The translations under genes were made by a program, and so were the position numbers. This document shows, piece by piece, positions 14,940 through 21,790 of a DNA stretch of 64,000 nt. The notes beneath the pieces were generated by a model that saw only the letters and a list, made by a program, of their open reading frames with translations, was not told the origin of the DNA and searched no databases. The stretch's first letter is position 1. Each line of letters begins with the position of its first letter. This DNA is from Bremerella volcania (GTDB taxonomy: Bacteria; Planctomycetota; Planctomycetia; Pirellulales; Pirellulaceae): NCBI RefSeq assembly GCF_007748115.1, contig NZ_CP036289.1, forward strand, positions 4,836,001 to 4,900,000. Direction: 5' to 3'.

Positions 14940-17206
14940 TCGCGACGCCTCCGCTGCAGTTCGGCGAAGCTGACACGCTCGCGTTTGGCGGGACCAAATG
15001 CGCTCCCTGTTCCAGCGAGCACCGCCCCCTGAATTGAGGCGGCCACAGCGCAGCCGACTAGACAATCAAACCAGTGGTTGTCGCCGCGTTCTGGTCGCAT
15101 CTTCCATTCGTCAACCGTGCGGCCGCGGCCTTCGGTCTTCACTCGATACTCGGCCGACAAGTGCTCGGCAAAGAGACGATGCTGGTCGGCGCTTTCGCCA
15201 AACAACGACAGGCAGCCACGGTCACCCATCGGCACCGCCAGCCGAGCGTGCACGAATGTTTTCCAGAAGTTGGTGTCGTAGACGACGTGGCGCACAGCAC
15301 GCTTGCCGGCCACATTGGGCATCCGCCAGTTGTGTCCGACCCGGTCGCCCGGCCGGCGCTTGTACTCGGAGAAAGGCTGACTCGATGCGCCAACAAACCG
15401 GCCGTGACTGGGAATGATGACGCCGGCGTGTGCGGATTGCCGGCAGAATTGATAGACCACGTCAGTCGATGCACCCCAGTTGGCGTCCACCAGGCAGCGT
15501 TCGATTCGCAGCATGGCACCATCATCGCGCCGCCATTCGCGACCGAGATGCGACGTCGTCAACTGTTCGAGTCCCGCATAGATGGACCCTTCCAAACCAC
15601 TCGCCTTCGTCGCCAGCGGCAGCGTGAGCCGGGCATCTCGCAGCGTAAAGTAAGGCCGCTGTTGGTCAGGAAACTCGCCATAGTCGACGACATAGCCGGT
15701 GAAATCGTCTTCCCACGCTGCGACGACGTAGAACAGTAAGTTCCCTTGAACGTCCACAAACATCGTCAGATGGTTGCAGCCAATTGGCAGCACGCCTCGC
15801 TGCATGCGATTGGTCTTGGCGGCGATTTGGTCAGGCGACAGTTCGTCTGCTTCGGACGTTTCCTCGGGTAGTGGCTCGTTCTGGTACTCTGCGAAGAACG
15901 CCGCCTCGTCTTGCAACTTGAGGTTCATCGCGTGCTGGATCGCCGACTCTTCATCGTGGTTGAATCGTTCTTGCCAAGCCACGTCAGCGCCGGCATCCAT
16001 TGCTTCCCGATTGGCCGCGTAGAACTCGGTCGCCAGTCGGATGTCGCCGTGGGCGCGGAGGCTCTCGCCGCGAAGTTCGGCGTAACGCTGCCACAGCTTC
16101 TCATCGGTGGGAAACGAATACACCATCTTCGTGCGCTCGCCGTTCCATTCCGGATGCTTGTCGCGGCATAAAATGTTGTCAGCCATGTCGCTGGGGCGGA
16201 TTACCGTACAGGGCATGATGCCGCTGATCTTCTTGCCGGGACCAGCCAGACCCAGGATAGCGCCTGCGAGTATTCCCTCGCGCGTCGCGCATTGCGACAA
16301 CGACCGAGCCGACTCGTCGGTCTGCGGATCGTCGAGCACGACCAGTGAGGGGCGAACGGTATGTCCGTCCGAACGCTTGTATTTCATGCCGCGAATGCGG
16401 CCAGTAATGCCAGCGACCTTGATGATCGCCCCGCTCGCGGCGCTGCCGGGCATCGAAGGAAGCACGACCTCGCGGGCCGTCCAACCGATGTGCGTTCGCT
16501 CGCCCTTGAAGAGTTGACCGTTGCAGCGATTGGCGATTCCATCGAGGCACTGAATCGGATAGACGACCTCGGGGAAGTCTTCGAGCAACAGGTCGTTGCC
16601 GTCGAGTTCCATCTTGATCGAGTCAAGCATATCCATCGCATGCCCTTCGTCGCTGCCGATGAGACACACGAACTCGCGGTGGCCGTTGAGCACGGCCCAG
16701 ATGCACGCGCATTCGCAAATCGTCGTCTTGCCCGAACCGCGAGGCATCGCCATCGCGAATAGTCCGCCGCGCAGCACGGCCTGCTCGATCTTGCCGATCA
16801 CTTTCAAGTGGTCGGGCGACCACGGGAGGTGGAACGTCAGCGGAAAGTAGGTCTCGCAGAAGAATCGAAAATCGGATGCTGCCCGCGCTTTGCGGTCCCC
16901 GCTGACGACCTCGGGCAGTTCACCAATGTCGCGGCCGGCAATGGCAAGCGCGACATTGCGAGCGCGAGCGCGATCCTTCAGCTTTTCATACGGATCGCCG
17001 TCGGGCTCTGGGCGCGGCGTGTGCCGAATCTCCACGAGCCACGCGACGTACCGCAGCAAGTCTACGAAACGTGCATCGCCGATTCGCATGCCGGCCCGCG
17101 TTCGATGGCGATGGAGCTGCCGTTCATTGATGACCTCGCCCAACGGCGTCGAGTTCAACAAGCGGCACAATTCGCTCGGTCGTAGTTTCCGCGGGTCAGT
17201 TGCCAC
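14936..17206 (-). CDS. Phage terminase large subunit (GpA-like)
   Basis: The 756-aa protein starts at a GTG (17204-17206) overlapping the 68-aa gene by 11 bases. Residues 1-62 form a helical DNA-recognition-like domain (LCRLLNSTPLGEVINERQLHRHR). The ATPase has Walker A AMPRGSGKTT (about 153-162) and Walker B SLVVLDDPQT. The C-terminal half carries an RNase H-like nuclease layout: TMFVDVQGNLLFYVVAAW, CLVDANWG and WFDCLVGCAVA. It translocates DNA into preformed heads and cuts concatemers. The ATPase and nuclease landmarks are intact, unlike the nearby portal. The N-terminal domain resembles the preceding small protein (both end with an R/HY-x-AWLV-K/E segment), which suggests a related DNA-binding fold. 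Confidence 0.93.
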   Translation of the reverse strand: MATDPRKLRPSELCRLLNSTPLGEVINERQLHRHRTRAGMRIGDARFVDLLRYVAWLVEIRHTPRPEPDGDPYEKLKDRARARNVALAIAGRDIGELPEVVSGDRKARAASDFRFFCETYFPLTFHLPWSPDHLKVIGKIEQAVLRGGLFAMAMPRGSGKTTICECACIWAVLNGHREFVCLIGSDEGHAMDMLDSIKMELDGNDLLLEDFPEVVYPIQCLDGIANRCNGQLFKGERTHIGWTAREVVLPSMPGSAASGAIIKVAGITGRIRGMKYKRSDGHTVRPSLVVLDDPQTDESARSLSQCATREGILAGAILGLAGPGKKISGIMPCTVIRPSDMADNILCRDKHPEWNGERTKMVYSFPTDEKLWQRYAELRGESLRAHGDIRLATEFYAANREAMDAGADVAWQERFNHDEESAIQHAMNLKLQDEAAFFAEYQNEPLPEETSEADELSPDQIAAKTNRMQRGVLPIGCNHLTMFVDVQGNLLFYVVAAWEDDFTGYVVDYGEFPDQQRPYFTLRDARLTLPLATKASGLEGSIYAGLEQLTTSHLGREWRRDDGAMLRIERCLVDANWGASTDVVYQFCRQSAHAGVIIPSHGRFVGASSQPFSEYKRRPGDRVGHNWRMPNVAGKRAVRHVVYDTNFWKTFVHARLAVPMGDRGCLSLFGESADQHRLFAEHLSAEYRVKTEGRGRTVDEWKMRPERGDNHWFDCLVGCAVAASIQGAVLAGTGSAFGPAKRERVSFAELQRRRRE

Positions 17207-17402
17207 GCCCCATCTCCTTCACGAGCCATGCGGCGTAGTGCATGAGGTTGACCGTGCCGTCGGGATTCTGCGGCGCGCCGGCCTCCAGGTCGGCGGCGAT
17301 CTGTTCGACGGGGACGCGGACCTTGGCGGCGGCCGAAAGCAGCTTGGCAGCCTGCTCGACGGAGAGGCGGTTTGGGTCCACGGGCGCATTCTCAGCGTTC
17401 AT
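17196..17402 (-). CDS. Small helical protein before TerL (possible small-terminase role)
   Basis: The 68-aa reading from the ATG at 17400-17402 (RLSVEQAAKLLSAAAKVRVPVEQIAADLEAG... LMHYAAWLVKEMG) resembles the N-terminal domain of the adjacent large terminase. Position directly upstream and overlap by 11 bases suggest a packaging accessory or small-terminase function; no family match is recognised. Confidence 0.6.
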   Translation of the reverse strand: MNAENAPVDPNRLSVEQAAKLLSAAAKVRVPVEQIAADLEAGAPQNPDGTVNLMHYAAWLVKEMGRGN

Positions 17403-17683
17403 CGCCCGCCCCCTTCCGGCACAGCTCTCCGCGTGGGCCAACGGGTGGCCACGTCGCGTACCGCGCCGGCGATTGGCCATTCGTGCGACCACCGGCGTAA
17501 CACGTCGCGACACGTGGCCAACCTGATCGACGCGACGCCAACCTTGCCCCGTTTGACTTCCGAGAAAACCTGCTGAATTCCGGCGGAATGTTCCGCGACC
17601 GCGCTTGATGTTCCTCGAAACGCATGGCTCATGTGTGACTGTCGTAACGCGAATCCCAACCACCAACCAACCGGAGACCAACC

Positions 17684-17911
17684 ATGAACGCCCGCAAAAA
17701 CAAGAAGCCGAAGCTGACCGCCGAAGCCGCCTACGAGAACGCGCACATCGTGGCGCAAGACCTTGTCCAAAGAATCGGCGAGCTGCTTTTCGACCTGCCC
17801 GCGCCCGGCAACGACGAGCACCCGATCAACTGGGCCGACGTCGGCAGCGTCAACGAGGTCAACAACCGCCTGTCCTCGGTCGTCGCCTTTCTCGAAGGCA
17901 CCGAAGAGTAA
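17684..17911 (+). CDS. Small conserved protein (75 aa), paralogue of 1097-1300
   Basis: Starts at the ATG at 17684 in a plus-strand cassette. It aligns with the minus-strand 67-aa product near the left edge (AYENAHIVAQDLVQRIGELL versus AYETSHLVAQDLLQRIRELL). A basic head (MNARKNKKPK) precedes the shared part. Function unknown; the pairing with a HARE-HTH gene at both loci is the main clue. Confidence 0.75.
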   Translation: MNARKNKKPKLTAEAAYENAHIVAQDLVQRIGELLFDLPAPGNDEHPINWADVGSVNEVNNRLSSVVAFLEGTEE

Positions 17912-17938
17912 CCCCCAACCACGAAAGAAAACCCAACC

Positions 17939-18190
17939 ATGACCATCGACGACTTGATCCAACGCTTGGAAGAGTACCGCGACGCCCTGGGCGGCGACGC
18001 CGAAGTCCGCCTGATGACCCAGCAGAATTGGCCGTTTGAAAACGAGATCGTCGGCCTCGCTTCGGGCGAAGAGATCAACGAGCCCGACGACGGCGAAGAC
18101 GAAGACATGGACGAAGACAGCGTGGTCTTCATCATCGAAGGCCAGCAGCGCTGCTACGGATCGAAGCGGGCCTGGGAGGTCGCGTACTAA
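17939..18190 (+). CDS. Small acidic protein (83 aa)
   Basis: Begins MTIDDLIQRLEEYRDALGG and continues EVRLMTQQNWPFENEIVGL, an acidic run (PDDGEDEDMDEDS) and VVFIIEGQQRCYGS. The first and last parts recall small phage proteins of the 'DAEVRLMTQQNWPFE' kind, for which I know no function. It is spaced 27 bases after the preceding gene, in one operon. The acidic stretch could pair with the very basic product downstream. Confidence 0.7.
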   Translation: MTIDDLIQRLEEYRDALGGDAEVRLMTQQNWPFENEIVGLASGEEINEPDDGEDEDMDEDSVVFIIEGQQRCYGSKRAWEVAY

Positions 18191-18286
18191 AGCCGAAACG
18201 CCCACGCGGGCGTCGCGGCGGGTGGTACCCGCCGCCTGATGATGGCAGCCCAACCATCGCGAACGTTTTTCACAAGGAGCCAGATC

Positions 18287-18688
18287 ATGGCAACGAAGAA
18301 GACCACCGCGAAAAAGACCCCTGCGAAGAAGGCCGCTGCCCCGAAGGCAACCCGCAGCGCCAAGTCGACCAAGGCCGCGCCGGCGAAGAAGGCTCAGCCC
18401 GCGAAGCCGGCGGCGAAGAAGACGAAGCCCGCCGCGTCGAAAGGCGAGGCCAAGGCCAAGAAGCTCAGCGCCATCGACGCGGCCGCGAAGGTGCTGGCCA
18501 CGGCGAAGGAACCGATGAACTGCAAGGAGTTGATCGAGGCGATGGCCACGAAGAAGCTCTGGACCAGCCCCGGCGGAAAGACGCCGCACGCCACGCTGTA
18601 CAGCGCGATTCTGCGGGAGATCAAGACGAAGGGGAAGGACGCCCGTTTCAAGAAGACCGAGCGCGGCCAGTTCGCCGCGAATGGCTAG
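18287..18688 (+). CDS. HARE-HTH protein with lysine/alanine/proline-rich histone-like tail
   Basis: The 133-aa protein starts at the ATG at 18287, seven bases after AAGGAG. Residues 1-58 are a basic tail of KKTTAKKTPAKKAAAPK type repeats like those of histone H1-like bacterial proteins. Residues 59-133 are a HARE-HTH domain (LSAIDAAAKVLATAKEPMNCKELIEAM, then WTSPGGKTPHATLYSAIL and KGKDARFKKTERGQF). It likely binds DNA non-specifically through the tail and through the winged helix. It is the tailed paralogue of the product at 1297-1572, and a good terminator follows. Confidence 0.85.
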   Translation: MATKKTTAKKTPAKKAAAPKATRSAKSTKAAPAKKAQPAKPAAKKTKPAASKGEAKAKKLSAIDAAAKVLATAKEPMNCKELIEAMATKKLWTSPGGKTPHATLYSAILREIKTKGKDARFKKTERGQFAANG

Positions 18689-18710
18689 GCCACGCGACGG
18701 GTTCCGACCC

Positions 18711-18744
18711 AACGCCCCACGTTCGCCACGTTGGGGCGTTTTCT
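18711..18744 (+). terminator. Rho-independent terminator after the HARE-HTH gene
   Basis: Inverted repeat AACGCCCCACGTT ... ACGTTGGGGCGTT followed by TTTCT, 22 bases after the stop codon. Confidence 0.75.
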
Positions 18745-18892
18745 CGTTGGCGGCCTCGGTGGCCAATACCAACGGCCCGACGCGACACGGCGCAATCGTC
18801 GCGACGAGCCTATTGATGTTTCCGCCCGTTTGTGGCTCCTGTGGTTGGGAGATTGGATGTGCCAGCCGCTTACAAACCGAAAGGAACGAATC

Positions 18893-19126
18893 ATGAAGAC
18901 CTACCTTGTCGCCACTCTCGCCCGCTATGTGCTGGTCGAGGCCGACGACGAAACGCAGGCACGCGAACTTGGCCGCCCCGCGCTGCACGATCTGTACGCC
19001 GACCTGCGCCAGCGATTGGGCAGGGAGGTGCCGATCGAAATCCGCACCGTCCGCGAGGCGACTGAAGATGAGATCGAACTTTGGACGTGGCATCATGAAA
19101 TGCTCGCAAGGGAGAAACAACAATGA
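18893..19126 (+). CDS. Small hypothetical protein (77 aa)
   Basis: Starts at the ATG at 18893, after an AAAGGAACG ribosome binding site. MKTYLVATLARYVLVEADDETQARELG looks like a small alpha/beta domain common in mobile elements; the C-terminus is acidic and helical. It overlaps the DUF4314 gene by four bases (ATGA). Function unknown. Confidence 0.7.
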   Translation: MKTYLVATLARYVLVEADDETQARELGRPALHDLYADLRQRLGREVPIEIRTVREATEDEIELWTWHHEMLAREKQQ

Positions 19127-19353
19127 CCTCGATTCCAAGGGCGGGTGACCGCATCCGACTCATCTCCATGCAAGACGACCCCGCCCCGGTCCAGGTGGGA
19201 CAGGTGGGAACGGTCGTTTCTGTCTCCCGCCACGGCGGTGGGGAAGACGCTTGGCATCAGGTCGACGTCGCCTGGGATAACGGTCGGACGCTCATGCTTG
19301 TCTCCCCACCCGACCGGTTCGCGATCTTGGAATCCCAGACCGACACGCCGTAG
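19123..19353 (+). CDS. DUF4314-like small protein
   Basis: The 76-aa product reads GDRIRLISMQDDPAPVQVGQVGTVVSVS ... VDVAWDNGRTLMLVSPPDRF, the SH3-like layout of DUF4314 proteins found in phages and plasmids. Translationally coupled to the preceding gene and followed by a terminator. Molecular role unknown. Confidence 0.75.
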   Translation: MTSIPRAGDRIRLISMQDDPAPVQVGQVGTVVSVSRHGGGEDAWHQVDVAWDNGRTLMLVSPPDRFAILESQTDTP

Positions 19354-19376
19354 CGCTGGCCACGTGCCCCAACACG

Positions 19377-19400
19377 CGCCGCCCTCGTGCGGCGTTTTCT
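19377..19400 (+). terminator. Rho-independent terminator after the DUF4314 gene
   Basis: Six-bp GC stem CGCCGC (19377-19382)/GCGGCG (19389-19394), loop CCTCGT, then TTTTCT. It closes the plus-strand cassette against the converging minus-strand operon. Confidence 0.7.
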
Positions 19401-19418
19401 CGTGGCTGGTAGTTTCGT

Positions 19419-19784
19419 TCAACCGCCCACCTCCTTCGCGACGTGGGCCAACGTGGGCGACCAGTCGGGACCGAGATACCGAACGGGCTTGCCCAACTCG
19501 ATGGCGATTCGGATTTCCGCTTGCACCCCCGCACTCGCCTCCCAACCATCGAGCGTCAGCACGACCACTTCGTTGCAACATTCAAGATGGTGCCGGTCGA
19601 ACGGTTCCCAGAATCGCCAGTCAGTCGGCAGCCCATGCGTGCAGATGCAGTGGCCGTGAGCGATCGGCGAAAAAACGGCGTGGCCAAGCCGCATTAGCTT
19701 CGCCGCCGCGCGGCACGCGTCACGAAAACGCAATTCGCGCACCGCAACATCGGGATGCGAATACGGGCTGGCCAGGTAGATCAT
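19419..19784 (-). CDS. DUF1937 / nucleoside 2-deoxyribosyltransferase-like protein
   Basis: The 121-aa protein starts at the ATG at 19782-19784, overlapping the methylase stop by four bases (ATGA). It opens MIYLASPYSHPD and has FRDACRAAAKLMRLGHAVFSPI, the D-R-H-H... VVLTLDGWEASAGVQAEI segment and ELGKPVRYLGP. This is the Rossmann-like layout of DUF1937 and nucleoside deoxyribosyltransferase folds, with an E-x-x-x-A loop for nucleotide binding. It could act on nucleotides during phage growth. Last gene of the replication operon. Confidence 0.78.
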   Translation of the reverse strand: MIYLASPYSHPDVAVRELRFRDACRAAAKLMRLGHAVFSPIAHGHCICTHGLPTDWRFWEPFDRHHLECCNEVVVLTLDGWEASAGVQAEIRIAIELGKPVRYLGPDWSPTLAHVAKEVGG

Positions 19785-21178
19785 GCAGAAGCCTCCTGCG
19801 CGGGCGCTTCCACACGCTCGGCCTTCTGGCCGGTGAACTTCTCCCACCGCTGCACGATGACGTCGCAATACGGCGGGTCGAGTTCCATCAAGAACGCTTT
19901 ACGCCCTGTTTGTTCGCAGGCGATGAGCGTTGAACCACTGCCGCCGAACAGGTCGAGCACGTTCTCGCCGGCCAGCGACGAGTACTGCAGCGCCCGCACC
20001 GTCAACTCGACGGGCTTCTCGGTCAAGTGAACCATGCTCTGCGGGTTGACCTTCTTCACGGGCCAGACGTCGGGCACATTATTCGGACCGAAGAACCGAT
20101 GCGCCGCGCCTTCGCGCCAGCCGTAGAAACACCACTCGTGGTCGCCCATGAAATCCTTGCGCGTCAGGACGGGATGCAGCTTGTGCCAGATCACGGCTTG
20201 CGAGAAGTACATGCCGCAGGCCTTGAAGACCGGCGGATAGTTGGCGACGTTGGCGTAGCCACCCCACACGTAGAAACCATGTCCCGGCAACAGCACGCGG
20301 GCGATGTTACCGAACCAAGCGTGCAGCATTTCATCGAATGCTTCATCGCTCACGAAGTCGTTCGCCAGTGGACGATCTTTGGCTCGCATCTTTTTCTGCG
20401 TCGGCTTCGCCTTTTCGGGATGGCGGGCGAGGTCGAACTTCTGGTGATGCTCGTTGCCAGCCTTCGTCTTGCCGCGAGCCACGTCGAACGAGGCGTTGCC
20501 TTGACCTGCCTTCAGCTTCTTGGCCGCCCCGTCGTTCGAGAAAGAGCTGAGGCCGGCGGCAATCGCGTTGTTGCTGCGCGGCTCCACTTTGACGTTGTAC
20601 GGCGGGTCGGTCGAAACCAAGTGGATGCTCGCGCCGTCGAGCAGACGGTCCACATGCTCGGCGTTGCTGCTGTCGCCACAGAGCAACCGGTGGTCTCCGA
20701 GAATCCAAAGGTCGCCCAGCTGCGTGATCGCGTCGTCGGGCGGCTCGGGCACGTCGTCGGGATCGGTTAGTCCATCCTGAACGCCGGGATCGAGCAGCTT
20801 CGCCAACTCTTCCTGGTCGAAGCCGAGCAGGCCCAGGTCGTAATTGCACGACTGCAGCTCGCCGAGTTCGATGGGCAGCAGATCGTAGTTCCATTCCGCC
20901 AGCTCGGCCGTCTTGTTGTCGGCGATGCGGTAGGCCTTGATCTGCTCGGGCGTGAGGTCTTTCGCGGTGTGGACCGGCACCTTCTCCAGGCCCAGCTTCA
21001 GCGCCGCCTTGTATCGGGTGTGACCGCAGATAATCACACCCTCGGTATCAACCACAATTGGCTGGCGGAAACCGAACTCGCGGATCGAGGCGGCCACCGC
21101 ATCGACGGCGTCGTCGTTGAGCCGAGGGTTTTTTTCGTAGGGGCGAATGTCCGTGATCGGACGCAATGTGACTTGCAT
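19781..21178 (-). CDS. ParB-domain DNA methyltransferase (N6/N4 type)
   Basis: The 465-aa protein combines an N-terminal ParB/Srx-like nuclease domain (residues 1-95: ITDIRPYEKNPRLND, VVDTEGVIICGHTRYKAALKLG, RIADNKTAELA) and a methyltransferase with catalytic DPPY (191-194) and an SAM-binding LDLFGGSGSTL near the C-terminus. A long insertion of about 70 residues follows DPPY (SNDGAAKK... KKMRAKDRPLANDF). This architecture is common in prophages, where it methylates phage DNA against host restriction or controls replication. No partner endonuclease is adjacent, so it is an orphan. Confidence 0.92.
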   Translation of the reverse strand: MQVTLRPITDIRPYEKNPRLNDDAVDAVAASIREFGFRQPIVVDTEGVIICGHTRYKAALKLGLEKVPVHTAKDLTPEQIKAYRIADNKTAELAEWNYDLLPIELGELQSCNYDLGLLGFDQEELAKLLDPGVQDGLTDPDDVPEPPDDAITQLGDLWILGDHRLLCGDSSNAEHVDRLLDGASIHLVSTDPPYNVKVEPRSNNAIAAGLSSFSNDGAAKKLKAGQGNASFDVARGKTKAGNEHHQKFDLARHPEKAKPTQKKMRAKDRPLANDFVSDEAFDEMLHAWFGNIARVLLPGHGFYVWGGYANVANYPPVFKACGMYFSQAVIWHKLHPVLTRKDFMGDHEWCFYGWREGAAHRFFGPNNVPDVWPVKKVNPQSMVHLTEKPVELTVRALQYSSLAGENVLDLFGGSGSTLIACEQTGRKAFLMELDPPYCDVIVQRWEKFTGQKAERVEAPAQEASA

Positions 21179-21193
21179 GGCAACCTCCGTGAA

Positions 21194-21346
21194 TCAGCTG
21201 AAGAACAGGATCTTGATCAGGACCGCGAACCAGGCAACGCGCCAAGCGAAGCCTTCCAGCCCTTGGGCCGTGGGAACAACACGCGACTTCCAGTACTCGT
21301 CGCGGTCGGAGCGGCGGGTGGAAGCGGGATCTTGGGTTTGCAGCAT
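21194..21346 (-). CDS. Small single-pass membrane protein (50 aa)
   Basis: Not previously obvious because of its size. The ATG at 21344-21346 follows a GAGAGGA ribosome binding site and gives MLQTQDPASTRRSDRDEYW..., then a C-terminal hydrophobic helix (FAWRVAWFAVLIKILFF). Its stop lies 15 bases before the methylase start. Function unknown. Confidence 0.5.
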   Translation of the reverse strand: MLQTQDPASTRRSDRDEYWKSRVVPTAQGLEGFAWRVAWFAVLIKILFFS

Positions 21347-21479
21347 CGGAATCCTCTCGGTTCAGATTTCGGACAAACAAAACAAACTGTGATGCCAATG
21401 GTGGCTGTTCCCGCGTGCCTCACCTGAGGATTTGGGCCGGGAAGGAACCATTGGCCGGCCGGCGGACTTCCTTACTTCT

Positions 21480-21790
21480 TTCCCCACCCCCCTCACACAC
21501 GCACGCCTACACGCGTACGCGCGGGTGTATATGCGTGTATGGGTGAAGGAAGAAAGAAGTAGTGTGAATACATATATCTGCGTGACGGGGTGAAAGAAGA
21601 AAGAAGCCAAGGACGCCGTGATTCGTGGCGTTTCCGCATCGCTTCCTTCACTTCTTTCACGCCCGATTCGCGTGTTGATGACTGGTTCTTGTTTCACCGC
21701 TGTTTCTCCGTTTCGTGGCTTCCTTCACCGGCTTGCCGTCTGATCGGGTCGAACATCTTTCACGCTTCACCACTCGTTTCACCCAGCAAC
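21480..21790. repeat. Strand-asymmetric region with opposed GTGAAA/TTTCAC repeats
   Basis: Mostly non-coding (21347-21759). GTGAAGGAAGAAAGAAG (from 21543) and GTGAAAGAAGAAAGAAG (from about 21589) are followed by the reverse-oriented CTTCCTTCACTTCTTTCACG (about 21643-21662), TTTCACCG, CTTCCTTCACC and CTTTCACGCTTCACC up to the primase-polymerase stop. The left part also has a C-rich tract and alternating CACACACGCACG / GTGTATATGCGTG. It resembles an iteron-type origin beside a replication gene. Confidence 0.55.

Noticed and set aside
17399-19138. 579-codon minus-strand open frame
   Set aside because: It lies antisense to four or five well-supported plus-strand genes with ribosome binding sites and terminators; its leucine/arginine-rich composition is that of a shadow frame in GC-rich DNA.
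21347-21759. Small open frames in the repeat region
   Set aside because: They have repetitive, low-complexity products and no ribosome binding sites.
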